A DNA stretch of 64,000 nucleotides. Origin: Nonomuraea polychroma (lineage in GTDB: Bacteria; Actinomycetota; Actinomycetes; Streptosporangiales; Streptosporangiaceae). Where the stretch lies: assembly GCF_004011505.1 (NCBI RefSeq), contig NZ_SAUN01000001.1:868001-932000 (forward strand). Direction: 5' to 3'. Position numbers and translations under genes: made by a program. Below are positions 8,500-16,807 of this stretch, in pieces. Every line of letters begins with the position of its first letter. The first letter of the stretch is position 1. The notes under the pieces are model-generated. The model searched no databases. It worked only from the letters and a program-made list of their open reading frames with translations, and was not told the origin of the DNA.

Positions 8500-9924
8500 T
8501 CAGGAGTTCCGCTCGCACACCGTGAACGACACTCTCCTGGTGGCCCTCGAGGGTGTCAGCAGGTGGTAGACGATCGTGTGCGACCCCGGCTCGAAGGCCC
8601 CGAAGGGGTTACGCCGGTCGTCGGTCGTGCCGGTCACCCAGCCCGTCTGCCGTCCCTCGTCCTGGCCGTCCACCACCCAGCGGTAGGTGTACTCCGTCTG
8701 CTTGCCCGATGGACCCTTGATCACGGCGACCGGGTAGAGACTGGGCGACCAGCAGCCGTCTCCTCCGATCTGCTGCCCCTCCAGCGTCAACGACACCAGG
8801 CGTACGGTCGCCGCGGCCGCCGTCGTGGTCGCGGGTTTCGCCGGGGACGTCGTGGGTTTGGGCGTCGACGGGCGGCGGGAGGCAGTGGGGGTCGAGCGGG
8901 CGGTCCTGGTGGGGCGCGTCTTCTTGGCCGGCGCGCTGGGGGTCTTGGTGGTGGTGCTCAGGTTCTTGGCCGGTGGGCTGGTTGCCGGGGTGGCGGTGGC
9001 CGGTTCCGGGGTGGGCGCGGCCGTCGTCGCCGAGGTGGGCATCCACATGATCGCCCCGGCGACCAGCGCAGCGGACAGACCGAGCGCGCCCGCGCCCGCC
9101 AGCAGCGCCTTCCAGCGCGGGCGGCTCACGGGACGATCTGCCGTACCGGCGGGTGCGGCACCGATGAGCCGGAGCAGGACGTCCTGCATGGCGGGCCGGG
9201 CGGCGGGGTCCTTGGCCAGGCAGGACAGCACGATCGGACGCAGCGGACCCGGCAGGTCGCCCAGGTACGGCTCGTCGTGGAGGATGCGGCGGATCACCGC
9301 GGGCAGTGAGTCGTTGCCGAACGGAGGCGTCCCGGTGGCGGCGAACACGATCACCGACGCCCACGCGAAGACGTCCACGGCGGGACCGAGGGGCGCGCCC
9401 GCGAGTTGCTCGGGCGCCATGTAGGCGGGCGTGCCGACGATGCTGCTCGTCACGGTCAGCGAATGGCCGGACGCGCGGGCGATGCCGAAGTCGATGACCC
9501 GCGGCCCATCCCGCCCGAGCAGCACGTTGGCGGGTTTGAAGTCGCGATGCACCACCCCGGCCCGGTGGATCGCGGCCAGCGCCGTCGCGGTCGCCACCGC
9601 GAGCCGCTGCAGGTCGGCCCCGACGTGGCGGCCGGCCTGCTGGAGTGAGGGCCCTTCGACGTACTCGGTCACGATGTACGGCCGGCCGCTCAGCGAGGCG
9701 TCGAGCACCTGAGCGATGCAGAAGGGCTCCACCCGCCGCGCCGCGTCGATCTCCTTGGCGAAGCGATGATCGTCGGCCACGCCGTCCGCCAGCACCTTGA
9801 CGGCGACCCGCCGCCCGTCGGGAGCCTGGCCCAGGTAGACCACGCCTTGGCCGCCCGCGCCCAGCCGCGCCAGCAGCCTGTAGGGGCCCACGGACGGGGG
9901 ATCTTCTGGCAGGAGCGGGTTCAT
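8500..9924 (-). CDS. Receptor-type Ser/Thr protein kinase (copy 2)
   Basis: A 474-residue PknB-type kinase. The glycine loop GAGGQGVVYLG is at residues ~22-32, with Lys43 (AVKVL), the catalytic loop HRDFKPANV with Asp128, the DFG Asp145 and the APE region MAPEQLAG; all catalytic residues are present. A helix near residues 270-295 crosses the membrane. A long Thr/Pro/Ala-rich linker then leads to an extracellular beta-sandwich of ~100 residues with two Cys, probably a disulphide. It overlaps the upstream paralogue by ATGA. The kinase lobes are nearly identical to that paralogue at DNA level while the external domains differ, so the pair should share signalling partners but sense different ligands. 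Confidence 0.9.
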   Translation of the reverse strand: MNPLLPEDPPSVGPYRLLARLGAGGQGVVYLGQAPDGRRVAVKVLADGVADDHRFAKEIDAARRVEPFCIAQVLDASLSGRPYIVTEYVEGPSLQQAGRHVGADLQRLAVATATALAAIHRAGVVHRDFKPANVLLGRDGPRVIDFGIARASGHSLTVTSSIVGTPAYMAPEQLAGAPLGPAVDVFAWASVIVFAATGTPPFGNDSLPAVIRRILHDEPYLGDLPGPLRPIVLSCLAKDPAARPAMQDVLLRLIGAAPAGTADRPVSRPRWKALLAGAGALGLSAALVAGAIMWMPTSATTAAPTPEPATATPATSPPAKNLSTTTKTPSAPAKKTRPTRTARSTPTASRRPSTPKPTTSPAKPATTTAAAATVRLVSLTLEGQQIGGDGCWSPSLYPVAVIKGPSGKQTEYTYRWVVDGQDEGRQTGWVTGTTDDRRNPFGAFEPGSHTIVYHLLTPSRATRRVSFTVCERNS

Positions 9925-11387
9925 CCTTCGCTCCCCGTGGGGCAGATGGTGAACGAGAACGTCTTCGACACCGCTTGTGGCGAGGTGAGGCGGAGGACGA
10001 CCCGGTGCGGGCCGTCCGACTCCACGAGCGGGCCGGTGACCTGCCGGGTGTGGGTGTCGGCGATGACGGACTCAGAGCGCTGCACCACCCGCCCGTCCAG
10101 GACCCATTCGTAGCGGAACGTGGTGGCCAGCTTGGTCCCCTCCACCAGGCCGGAGACGTTGCCCTGGCCGAACACGCAGTCGGGGGTGTCGGCATGCCTC
10201 GGGCCGATGACCCGCACCCACACGATCCGGAAAGAGCCGCCGCCTGATGAGGATTTCGTCGACGAGGTCGTCGGCCTGGGAGCGGTCCGCGTCGGCTTGA
10301 TGGTCGGCTTGACGGCCGGCTTCGTGGTGGTCACCGGCTTCGCGGTGGACGGACTCTTGGTCCGTTTCTTCGGGCGCTCACGCGTTTTCGCCGGAGTGGG
10401 GGTCACGGCTGAGGTGATCGCCAGCGGCTGCGTACTCTGTCGCGGTTCCTGGACCCAGGCGTGCGTGGCACCCCAGGCGACGGTGGCCGCGACCGCCAGC
10501 GCACCCACGCTGGAGAAGCCTGCGACGAGCGCCGCCCTGCTCCCGCGCCGGCGCTGCCCGGGAACCGTGGACGGACCGCCGCCATCGGGGCCGTCCGGAC
10601 GCTCGGGAGCCTGTCCGCCCAGAAGCTGCAGCAACACGTCCCGCATGGCCGGCCGGCGCGCCGGATCCTTGGCCAGGCACCTCAGCACGATCCCGCGCAA
10701 CGGTTGCGGCAGGTCGCCGAGCTGCGGCTCGTTGTGCAGGATCCGATTGATCACCGCGGGCAGTGAGTCCTCGCCGAACGGAGGCGTCCCGGTGGCGGCG
10801 AACACGATCACCGACGCCCACGCGAACACGTCGACGGCCGGGCCGATCCGCTCGCCGGCGAGTTGCTCCGGCGCCATGTAAGCAGGCGTCCCCACGATGC
10901 TGCTGGTAGCCGTCAGGCCCGCTCCGACAGACCGGGCGATCCCGAAGTCGATCACCCGGGGCCCGCCCTGTCCGAGCAGCACGTTGGCGGGCTTGAAGTC
11001 GCGATGGACGATGCCGGCCTGATGAATGGCCGTCAGCGCGGTCGCGGTCGCCACCGCGAGCCGCTGCAGGTCAGCGCCGACGTGGCGGCCGGCCTGCTGG
11101 AGTGAGGGCCCTTCGACGTACTCGGTCACGATGTACGGCCGTCCGCTCAGCGAGGCGTCGAGCACCTGAGCGATGCAGAAGGGCTCCACCCGGCGCGCCG
11201 CGTCGATCTCCTTGGCGAAGCGCTCGTCGGCGAGTCCCTCGCGGAGCACCTTGACCGCGACCGCCCTGCCGCCGGGCCCTTGGCCCAGGTAGACCACCCC
11301 TTGGCCGCCCGCGCCCAGACGCCCCAGCAGCCGGTAGGGGCCCACGGCAGCGGGGTCGCCTTCCCGGAGGGGTTCGACGCGCGACAT
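9921..11387 (-). CDS. Receptor-type Ser/Thr protein kinase (copy 1)
   Basis: A 488-residue PknB-type kinase with the same layout as its downstream neighbour: glycine loop GAGGQGVVYLG, AVKVL lysine, HRDFKPANV, DFGIA and a membrane helix around residues 290-315. A long basic Thr/Pro/Lys-rich linker leads to an extracellular beta-sandwich with two Cys (DTPDCVFGQ and FTICP). It is the first gene of a two-gene unit, with TCACAGGAGTCCC before the ATG as ribosome-binding site. The catalytic core has no defect. The external domain probably binds a cell-wall or small ligand, which is inference from family behaviour. Confidence 0.9.
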   Translation of the reverse strand: MSRVEPLREGDPAAVGPYRLLGRLGAGGQGVVYLGQGPGGRAVAVKVLREGLADERFAKEIDAARRVEPFCIAQVLDASLSGRPYIVTEYVEGPSLQQAGRHVGADLQRLAVATATALTAIHQAGIVHRDFKPANVLLGQGGPRVIDFGIARSVGAGLTATSSIVGTPAYMAPEQLAGERIGPAVDVFAWASVIVFAATGTPPFGEDSLPAVINRILHNEPQLGDLPQPLRGIVLRCLAKDPARRPAMRDVLLQLLGGQAPERPDGPDGGGPSTVPGQRRRGSRAALVAGFSSVGALAVAATVAWGATHAWVQEPRQSTQPLAITSAVTPTPAKTRERPKKRTKSPSTAKPVTTTKPAVKPTIKPTRTAPRPTTSSTKSSSGGGSFRIVWVRVIGPRHADTPDCVFGQGNVSGLVEGTKLATTFRYEWVLDGRVVQRSESVIADTHTRQVTGPLVESDGPHRVVLRLTSPQAVSKTFSFTICPTGSEG

Positions 11388-11525
11388 GGGACTCCTGTGA
11401 CAACGTTATGGGATCTTGGGCACCATAGCGGGAATTGTCAGGCCGAGTGCGGCAGTCGCGTAAACCAGACCCTCCGGCAGGCTCAGGCGGTCCGCCGTCA
11501 GAGGCGCGGCCGCATCGATTGGCCG

Positions 11526-11560
11526 TTGACTTTTGTTTGGTTAATCGCCAAATTAAATGC
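11526..11560 (+). promoter_or_regulatory. Candidate promoter and operator of the beta-galactosidase
   Basis: TTGACT (11526-11531) could be the -35 element. An A/T-rich stretch at 11549-11557 holds a weak -10, placing the start of transcription about at the ATG (11561). No Shine-Dalgarno sequence precedes that ATG, so a leaderless message is plausible. TTAAT (11541-11545) and ATTAA (11552-11556) form an inverted repeat around CGCCAA, a likely repressor site. Confidence 0.4.
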
Positions 11561-14386
11561 ATGAGGCGGACCCTCTCGGTGCTCCTGGCCATGCTGCTGA
11601 CCTGCGCTGCCCTCGTCGCGCCCGCTCGCGCCGCAGCCGCGCGTGAGGTCACCTACGACCGGTATTCGCTGATGGTGGACGGCCGCCGGGTCGTGCTGCA
11701 GGCGGCCGAGTTCCACTACTTCCGGCTTCCCAGCCCGCGGTTGTGGCGGGACGTGCTGGAGAAGTTCAAGGCGGCCGGGTTCAACGCGGTCTCGCTCTAC
11801 TTCTCGTGGGCCTACCACTCGCCGAAGTCCGGCGTGTACGACTTCACCGGCGTACGCGACGTGGACCGGCTGCTGCGGATGGCGTCCGAGGCCGGGCTGT
11901 ACGTGATCGCCCGGCCGGGGCCGTACATCAACGCCGAGAGCAGCGGCGGCGGTCTGCCCGCCTGGGTGAAGACCGTGCCGGGGCGCGCCCGCAGCAGCGA
12001 GAGCGGATACCAGGCCGCCTATCGCGAGTGGTTGCACCACATCAACCCGATCATCGCCAGGCACCAGATCACCGGGGGCGGGCCGGTGATCCTCTACAAC
12101 GCCGAGAACGAGTACCAGGTCAACACCGATGCCGCGTACATGCAGGACATCCAGGACCAAGCCCGGGCCGACGGCATCGACGTGCCCATCACCACCAACG
12201 ACTGCTGCGACGGCGGCAGCTGGAGCTCGACCTGGGCGACCGGGCCAGGAGCCGTGCAGATCCCGGGCATCGACGACTACCCGCAGTCCTTCGAGTGCGC
12301 CAATCCCGGGCTGTGGGGGCCGTGGGGCGAAGGGCTGACCGAGCGGCTGCGCGACGACATCCCCGTGTTCGCCGCCGAATACCAGGCCGGCGCGATCGAC
12401 GTGGGCAACGCCGGCTACGACAAGTGCCGCGAGCTCACCGGACCTGCCTTCATGAAGTACTTCTACAAGAACAACCTGGTCACGACCGGGGCGACGATGT
12501 TCTCGTACTACATGGGGTACGGCGGCACCAACTGGGGTTGGCTCGCCCAGCCCAACGACGTCTACACCTCCTACGACTACGGCGCCCCGATCACCGAGGC
12601 CAGGCGGCTCACTCCCAAGTACGACGAGTTCAAGCGCCAGGGCTACTTCCTGCAGGCGGTCACCCCGCTGGCCAAGACCGACCCGCTCGCCGCGCCGCCC
12701 GTGGACAACCCGGCCCTGACCACGGTGGCGCGCGCCAACCCGGACACCGGCACCCAGTTCGTCCTGGTCAAGCACGCCGACCGGGCCGCGACGAGCACGG
12801 ACGCCGCCACCCTCGACTGGGCGGGACACCGGGTGCCCGTGCAGGTCAAGGGGCGCGACGCGCACGTCCTCGTCGCCGGGTACGACCTCGGCGCCCAGCG
12901 CCTGACCCTGTCCACGTCCGAGCTCATGACGCACGCCGCCATCGGCGGCCGCGACGTCGCCGTCCTCTACGGCACGAGCGGCTCGCCCGGGGCCACCATC
13001 CTGCGGTACGGGTCCGAGCCGCGGGTCACAGTGCTCGACGGCCGCGTCACCAGCACCTACTCCGGCGGCGACCTGCGGCTCGACTACACCCACGAGGGGC
13101 TCGCCCGGGTGCTGGTCACCGGTGGCGGGCGGCGGCCGCTGCTGCTCCTGATCGGCACGGACGCGGAGGCGGCGAGCTTCTGGCGGACGGACACGGCGTC
13201 GGGCCCGGTGCTGGTGCGCGGCACGGACCTCGTCCGCGCGGCGTCGGTGAACGACGGCACCGTGCGCCTGACGGCCGACGTGGCGGCGGCGGGGGAGGTC
13301 GAGGTGTTCGCGCCACCTGCGGCCCACCGCCTGCGAATCGGCGCGGACGACGTCCGCGTGACCCGCACCTCCAGCGGTTCACTGCTCGGCAGCACACGCC
13401 CGCCCGGCCCGGCGCCGCTGCCCGCGCTGACCGGCTGGCGGGCCCACGCCGAGTCCCCCGAGGCGCAGCCCGGCTTCGACGACTCCCGCTGGACCGTCGC
13501 CGACCGCACCACGACGACCAGCCCGCACCCGCCCAAGACCCTGCCCGTCCTGTACGCCGACGACTACGGCTACCACTACGGCAACGTCTGGTACCGCGGC
13601 CACTTCACCGCCACCGGCGCCGAGACCACGATCGACCTGAACGCGGTCACCGGCCTGCGCGGCAACTACCTCGTCTGGCTCAACGGCCGCTACCTCGGCT
13701 CGGCCGCCGGCGGCGTGCAGGCGGACTCCGGCGACCAATGGACCCCGCCCAACCCCGACCCGGGCCCCGGCCACTTCGCCATCCCGTCAGGCCTGCTGAA
13801 GCCGGGCGCCGACAACGTGATCGCCGTGCTCGTCGCCAACATGGGCCACAACGACGACTGGATCGCCGACGACCTGCGCTTCAAGCAGCCACGCGGCCTG
13901 GTGGGCGCCTCCGCCGGCGGCACCCCCATCTCCTGGCGCATCCAGGGCGCCGCCGGGGTCGACCCGGTGCGCGGCGGGCTCAACAACGGTGGCCTGTACG
14001 GCGAACGCACCGGCTGGCATCTCCCGACATATCCCGACAAATCATGGAAACCCGCTAACCCTGCCGCCACGCCCCTGCCCCCCGGCGTCACCTGGTACAG
14101 GACCTCGTTCCGGCTCGACCTGCCCGCGAACCAGGACGTCCCGGTGGGGCTCCGCTTCGGCGGCGAGCCGTCCCCCGCGTACCTCGTGCAGATCTTCCTC
14201 AACGGCTGGAACGTCGGCCAGTACGGCGGCGACATCGGCCCGCAACGCGAGTTCTCCGTCCCTGCGGGGCTCCTGAACGAGCACGGCACGAACACCCTCG
14301 CCCTGGCCGTCACCGCCGAGCAGCCGGTGCCCGCCGGCCCGGGCCCGATCAGCCTGTTCGCCTACGGCAACGTCCGGGTGGACTAA
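11561..14386 (+). CDS. Secreted glycoside hydrolase family 35 beta-galactosidase
   Basis: A 941-residue secreted enzyme. The signal peptide spans residues 1-~28 (basic start, hydrophobic core, ending ARAAAA). The catalytic barrel follows, with family landmarks: L-Q-A-A-E-F-H-Y-F-R-L near the start, F-K-A-A-G-F-N-A-V-S-L-Y, R-P-G-P-Y-I-N-A-E, and the acid/base region NAENEYQ (Glu184 the likely proton donor). FAAEYQAG (Glu273) is the candidate nucleophile. The C-terminal half contains beta-sandwich domains (GNVWYRGHF, W-L-N-G-R-Y-L-G) typical of large GH35 enzymes. It should release terminal beta-galactose from plant or microbial polysaccharide. A longer frame upstream of 11561 lacks a start with a ribosome-binding site and would spoil the signal peptide. 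Confidence 0.92.
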   Translation: MRRTLSVLLAMLLTCAALVAPARAAAAREVTYDRYSLMVDGRRVVLQAAEFHYFRLPSPRLWRDVLEKFKAAGFNAVSLYFSWAYHSPKSGVYDFTGVRDVDRLLRMASEAGLYVIARPGPYINAESSGGGLPAWVKTVPGRARSSESGYQAAYREWLHHINPIIARHQITGGGPVILYNAENEYQVNTDAAYMQDIQDQARADGIDVPITTNDCCDGGSWSSTWATGPGAVQIPGIDDYPQSFECANPGLWGPWGEGLTERLRDDIPVFAAEYQAGAIDVGNAGYDKCRELTGPAFMKYFYKNNLVTTGATMFSYYMGYGGTNWGWLAQPNDVYTSYDYGAPITEARRLTPKYDEFKRQGYFLQAVTPLAKTDPLAAPPVDNPALTTVARANPDTGTQFVLVKHADRAATSTDAATLDWAGHRVPVQVKGRDAHVLVAGYDLGAQRLTLSTSELMTHAAIGGRDVAVLYGTSGSPGATILRYGSEPRVTVLDGRVTSTYSGGDLRLDYTHEGLARVLVTGGGRRPLLLLIGTDAEAASFWRTDTASGPVLVRGTDLVRAASVNDGTVRLTADVAAAGEVEVFAPPAAHRLRIGADDVRVTRTSSGSLLGSTRPPGPAPLPALTGWRAHAESPEAQPGFDDSRWTVADRTTTTSPHPPKTLPVLYADDYGYHYGNVWYRGHFTATGAETTIDLNAVTGLRGNYLVWLNGRYLGSAAGGVQADSGDQWTPPNPDPGPGHFAIPSGLLKPGADNVIAVLVANMGHNDDWIADDLRFKQPRGLVGASAGGTPISWRIQGAAGVDPVRGGLNNGGLYGERTGWHLPTYPDKSWKPANPAATPLPPGVTWYRTSFRLDLPANQDVPVGLRFGGEPSPAYLVQIFLNGWNVGQYGGDIGPQREFSVPAGLLNEHGTNTLALAVTAEQPVPAGPGPISLFAYGNVRVD

Positions 14387-14715
14387 CCGCGCGGCGGCAC
14401 GGCGAGCTCGCCGAGCTCCGACCAGTCGTCCTGCGGAACTGCGGCGTTGACGATGCGCGGCGTCTCGGCCAGGTAGTCCGGCAGCGTGCGCTGAGCCTGC
14501 TTGAAGTGGTCCGACTGCACGTGCGCGCCCCCGGCCGCGTCGTCGCGGAACGCCTCGACCAGGACGTACTCGTTCGGGTCATCGAGGCTGCGCGACCAGT
14601 CGAACCACAGGCAGCCGGGCTCGGCCCGGGTCGCCTGGGTGAACTCGGCGGAGATCTCCGGCCAGCGGTCGGCGTGCTCGGGCAGGATGCGGAACTTTGC
14701 GGTGATGAAGATCAT
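14383..14715 (-). CDS. Antibiotic biosynthesis monooxygenase (ABM) domain protein
   Basis: A 110-residue single-domain protein. It starts MIFITAKFRILPEHADRW and carries E-P-G-C-L-W-F-D-W-S-R and Y-V-L-V-E-A-F-R-D, the pattern of the ABM/dimeric ferredoxin-like fold, followed by H-V-Q-S-D-H-F. Such proteins form dimers and oxidise quinoid substrates without cofactor, or bind heme or small ligands; the substrate cannot be inferred. It is convergent with the beta-galactosidase, sharing four bases at the stop codons. The ribosome-binding site is GGAGGGCC just before the ATG. Confidence 0.8.
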   Translation of the reverse strand: MIFITAKFRILPEHADRWPEISAEFTQATRAEPGCLWFDWSRSLDDPNEYVLVEAFRDDAAGGAHVQSDHFKQAQRTLPDYLAETPRIVNAAVPQDDWSELGELAVPPRG

Positions 14716-14757
14716 CGGCCCTCCATGGATCGGTACCAGCCGAGCCTAGCGAGCGCG

Positions 14758-14820
14758 ATTTCCATGTATGTCATGTAGGAAATGTTGACTTTATGGGTGC
14801 CGGTCCGTAGCTTCATAGGC
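14758..14820 (+). promoter_or_regulatory. Promoter and activator site of the organosulfur operon
   Basis: TTGACT (14785-14790), a 17-base spacer and TAGCTT (14808-14813) form a well-spaced promoter that predicts transcription starting at or next to 14821, the A of the leader-peptide ATG. Just upstream, ATTTCC (14758-14763) and GGAAAT (14778-14783) are an inverted repeat enclosing two CATG words, a good candidate for a LysR-type or other sulfur regulator. Confidence 0.55.
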
Positions 14821-14895
14821 ATGAGCCAGGGCCTTTACCTGACCCGGCGCCCGCACGTGGACTTCGGCCACGTCGCCAGCGCGCAGTGTCGCTGA
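14821..14895 (+). CDS. Cysteine-containing leader peptide of the organosulfur operon
   Basis: A 24-codon frame starting exactly where the promoter predicts the transcript to begin, with no room for a ribosome-binding site. Its core LTRRPHVDFGHVASAQCR matches the pattern L-T-x-R-x-H-[IV]-D-x-x-R-V-x-S-A-x-C-R of short actinobacterial peptides annotated as putative leader peptides before sulfur genes. The single Cys codon (TGT) is next to last, followed by CGC and TGA. The probable role is to make ribosome behaviour at the Cys codon report cysteine supply and so adjust expression of the importer genes from 14943. Mechanism is inferred; the pattern and position are seen. Confidence 0.72.
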   Translation: MSQGLYLTRRPHVDFGHVASAQCR

Positions 14896-14942
14896 TCACG
14901 CACCGCAGGCAGACCTCTTTTCCCTCCCCAGAGGAACCCATC

Positions 14943-16004
14943 GTGATCAAGCTCAGACATGCCCTCATGGCCGCCCTGCTCCCCGCCGTCCTGGCCGGGT
15001 GCGGCGGCGCCGAGGCGCAATCCGCCGACTCGGAAGTGAAGGTGCTGCGCTACCAGGGCAGCGCCGGCTCCGTCACCTTCCCCGAACTCGCCGAGGAGCT
15101 CGGCTTTCTCGGCGACGTCAAGCTGAAGTGGGTGGGCAACACCACCTCAGGACCGCAGGACATCCAGTCGGCGGCCACCGGCCAGACCGACTTCGGCGGC
15201 GCCTTCGACGGCGCGATCATCAAGCTCAAGGCGGCCAAGGCCCCCATCAAGGCGGTGATCGGCTACTACGGCTCCGACCAGGAGACCTTCAACGGCTACT
15301 ACGTCAACGAGAACAGCCCCATCAAGACCGCCCGCGACCTCATCGGCAAAAAGATCGGCGTCAACACGCTCGGCGCGCACCACGAGGCCGTCATCAAGGA
15401 GTACCTCCGGCGCGAAGGACTGACGCCCGAGGAGATCAAGCAGGTCCAGCTCGTGGTGATCCCGCCGGTCAACACCGAGCAGGCCCTCCGGCAGGGGCAA
15501 CTCGACGCCGGCACCCTCGGCGGCCTTCTCAAGGACAAGGCGCTCGAACGCGGCGGGCTGCGTCCCCTGTTCACCGACGTGGACCTGTTCGGCCCGTTCA
15601 CCGCCGGATCCGTCGTCCTGCGCGAGGACTTCATCGCCCAGAACCCGACCACTACCAAGACCTTCGTCACCGGCTTCGCCAAGGCCGTCGAATGGGCGCA
15701 GACCCACCCCCGCGAGGAGGTCATCGCCACGTTCGAGCGGATCATCGCCGAACGCGGCCGCAACGAGAGCACCGACACCGTCCGGTTCTGGAAGAGCACC
15801 GGCATCGCCGGCAAGGGCGGTGTCATTGCCGAAAAGGAGTTCCAGACCTGGATCGACTGGCTGGAACGCGAAGGCGACATCAAGCCCGGCCAGGTCAAGG
15901 CGGCCGACCTCTACACCAACGCGTTCAACCCCTACGGTGGCCCCGTCCAGCGGACCACCGCGGGTAGCGGAGTTCGCACCGACGCCGGCGGGAGCGGATC
16001 ATGA
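14943..16004 (+). CDS. ABC transporter substrate-binding lipoprotein (sulfonate/nitrate/taurine type)
   Basis: A 353-residue lipoprotein. I start at GTG 14943, preceded by AGAGGAA, which gives a compact signal ending LLPAVLAGC with Cys20 lipidated. The mature domain shows YQGSAGSVTFPELAEELGFL, then D-F-G-G-A-F-D-G-A-I and L-I-G-K-K-I-G-V-N-T-L-G-A-H-H-E, typical of SsuA/TauA-class receptors. It begins 47 bases after the leader peptide and overlaps the ATPase start by ATGA. Together with the ATPase and permease it forms a complete importer. The downstream flavin monooxygenase implies an organosulfur ligand. Confidence 0.88.
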   Translation: MIKLRHALMAALLPAVLAGCGGAEAQSADSEVKVLRYQGSAGSVTFPELAEELGFLGDVKLKWVGNTTSGPQDIQSAATGQTDFGGAFDGAIIKLKAAKAPIKAVIGYYGSDQETFNGYYVNENSPIKTARDLIGKKIGVNTLGAHHEAVIKEYLRREGLTPEEIKQVQLVVIPPVNTEQALRQGQLDAGTLGGLLKDKALERGGLRPLFTDVDLFGPFTAGSVVLREDFIAQNPTTTKTFVTGFAKAVEWAQTHPREEVIATFERIIAERGRNESTDTVRFWKSTGIAGKGGVIAEKEFQTWIDWLEREGDIKPGQVKAADLYTNAFNPYGGPVQRTTAGSGVRTDAGGSGS

Positions 16005-16807
16005 CCAAGATCGGCATCAGGAACGTCACCAAGACCTTCCGCGTCCGCGACTCCGGCGCGCCGTTCACCGCGCTGTCCGGCGTGGACCTCGACGTGCGCG
16101 AGGGGGAATTCCTCACGCTCGTGGGCCCCAGCGGCTGCGGCAAGTCCACGCTCCTCGACCTGGTCGCCGGGCTGACGCAGCCGACATCCGGCGAGATCGT
16201 CATCGACGGCGCCCCCGTCACGGGTCCCGGGCTCGACCGGGGGGTCGTCTTCCAGCAGTACGCGCTGTTCCCCTGGCGTACCGCCCAGGCCAACGTCGAG
16301 TTCGGGCTGGAGGCCAAGGCCGTGCCACGGAAGGAACGGGCCCGGCGGGCACGCGAGCACCTCGCGCTCGTCGGCCTGTCCGGGTTCGAGGACCGTTACC
16401 CGCACGAGTTGTCCGGCGGCATGCGGCAGCGGGTGGCCATCGCCCGCAGCCTCGCCTTCGACCCGGACGTGCTGCTGATGGACGAGCCGTTCGCCGCGCT
16501 GGACGCGCAGACCCGCGAGTCCCTGCAGGAGGAGCTGGTACGCGTCTGGCAGCACACCGGCAAGACGGTCATCTTCATCACGCACGGCATCGACGAGGCC
16601 GTCTACCTGGGGGAGCGGGTCGCGGTGATGACCTCCAGGCCCGGCCGGATCAAGGAGGTCGTGGAGATCGCGTTCGACTCGCGCGAGGGCGACCTGCGGG
16701 CCGATCCGGTGTTCGGCGAGTACCGCCACCACGTGTGGAAGCTGCTGCGTGACGAGGTGGCGGCGGCGCAGGTCCAGGAGCGGGAGGTGGCGATCTCCCA
16801 TGGCTGA
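16001..16807 (+). CDS. ABC transporter ATPase (SsuB/TauB family)
   Basis: A 268-residue ATPase with Walker [11 protein letters not shown]-loop [11 protein letters not shown], signature LSGGMRQR and Walker [13 protein letters not shown]. It is closely similar in plan to the ATPase encoded at 5485-6255 but lies in a separate operon. Its ATG overlaps the binding-protein stop, and its last eight bases overlap the permease start. The final ~25 residues are rich in Glu, Ala and Gln and probably non-essential. Confidence 0.92.
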   Translation: MTKIGIRNVTKTFRVRDSGAPFTALSGVDLDVREGEFLTLVGPSGCGKSTLLDLVAGLTQPTSGEIVIDGAPVTGPGLDRGVVFQQYALFPWRTAQANVEFGLEAKAVPRKERARRAREHLALVGLSGFEDRYPHELSGGMRQRVAIARSLAFDPDVLLMDEPFAALDAQTRESLQEELVRVWQHTGKTVIFITHGIDEAVYLGERVAVMTSRPGRIKEVVEIAFDSREGDLRADPVFGEYRHHVWKLLRDEVAAAQVQEREVAISHG

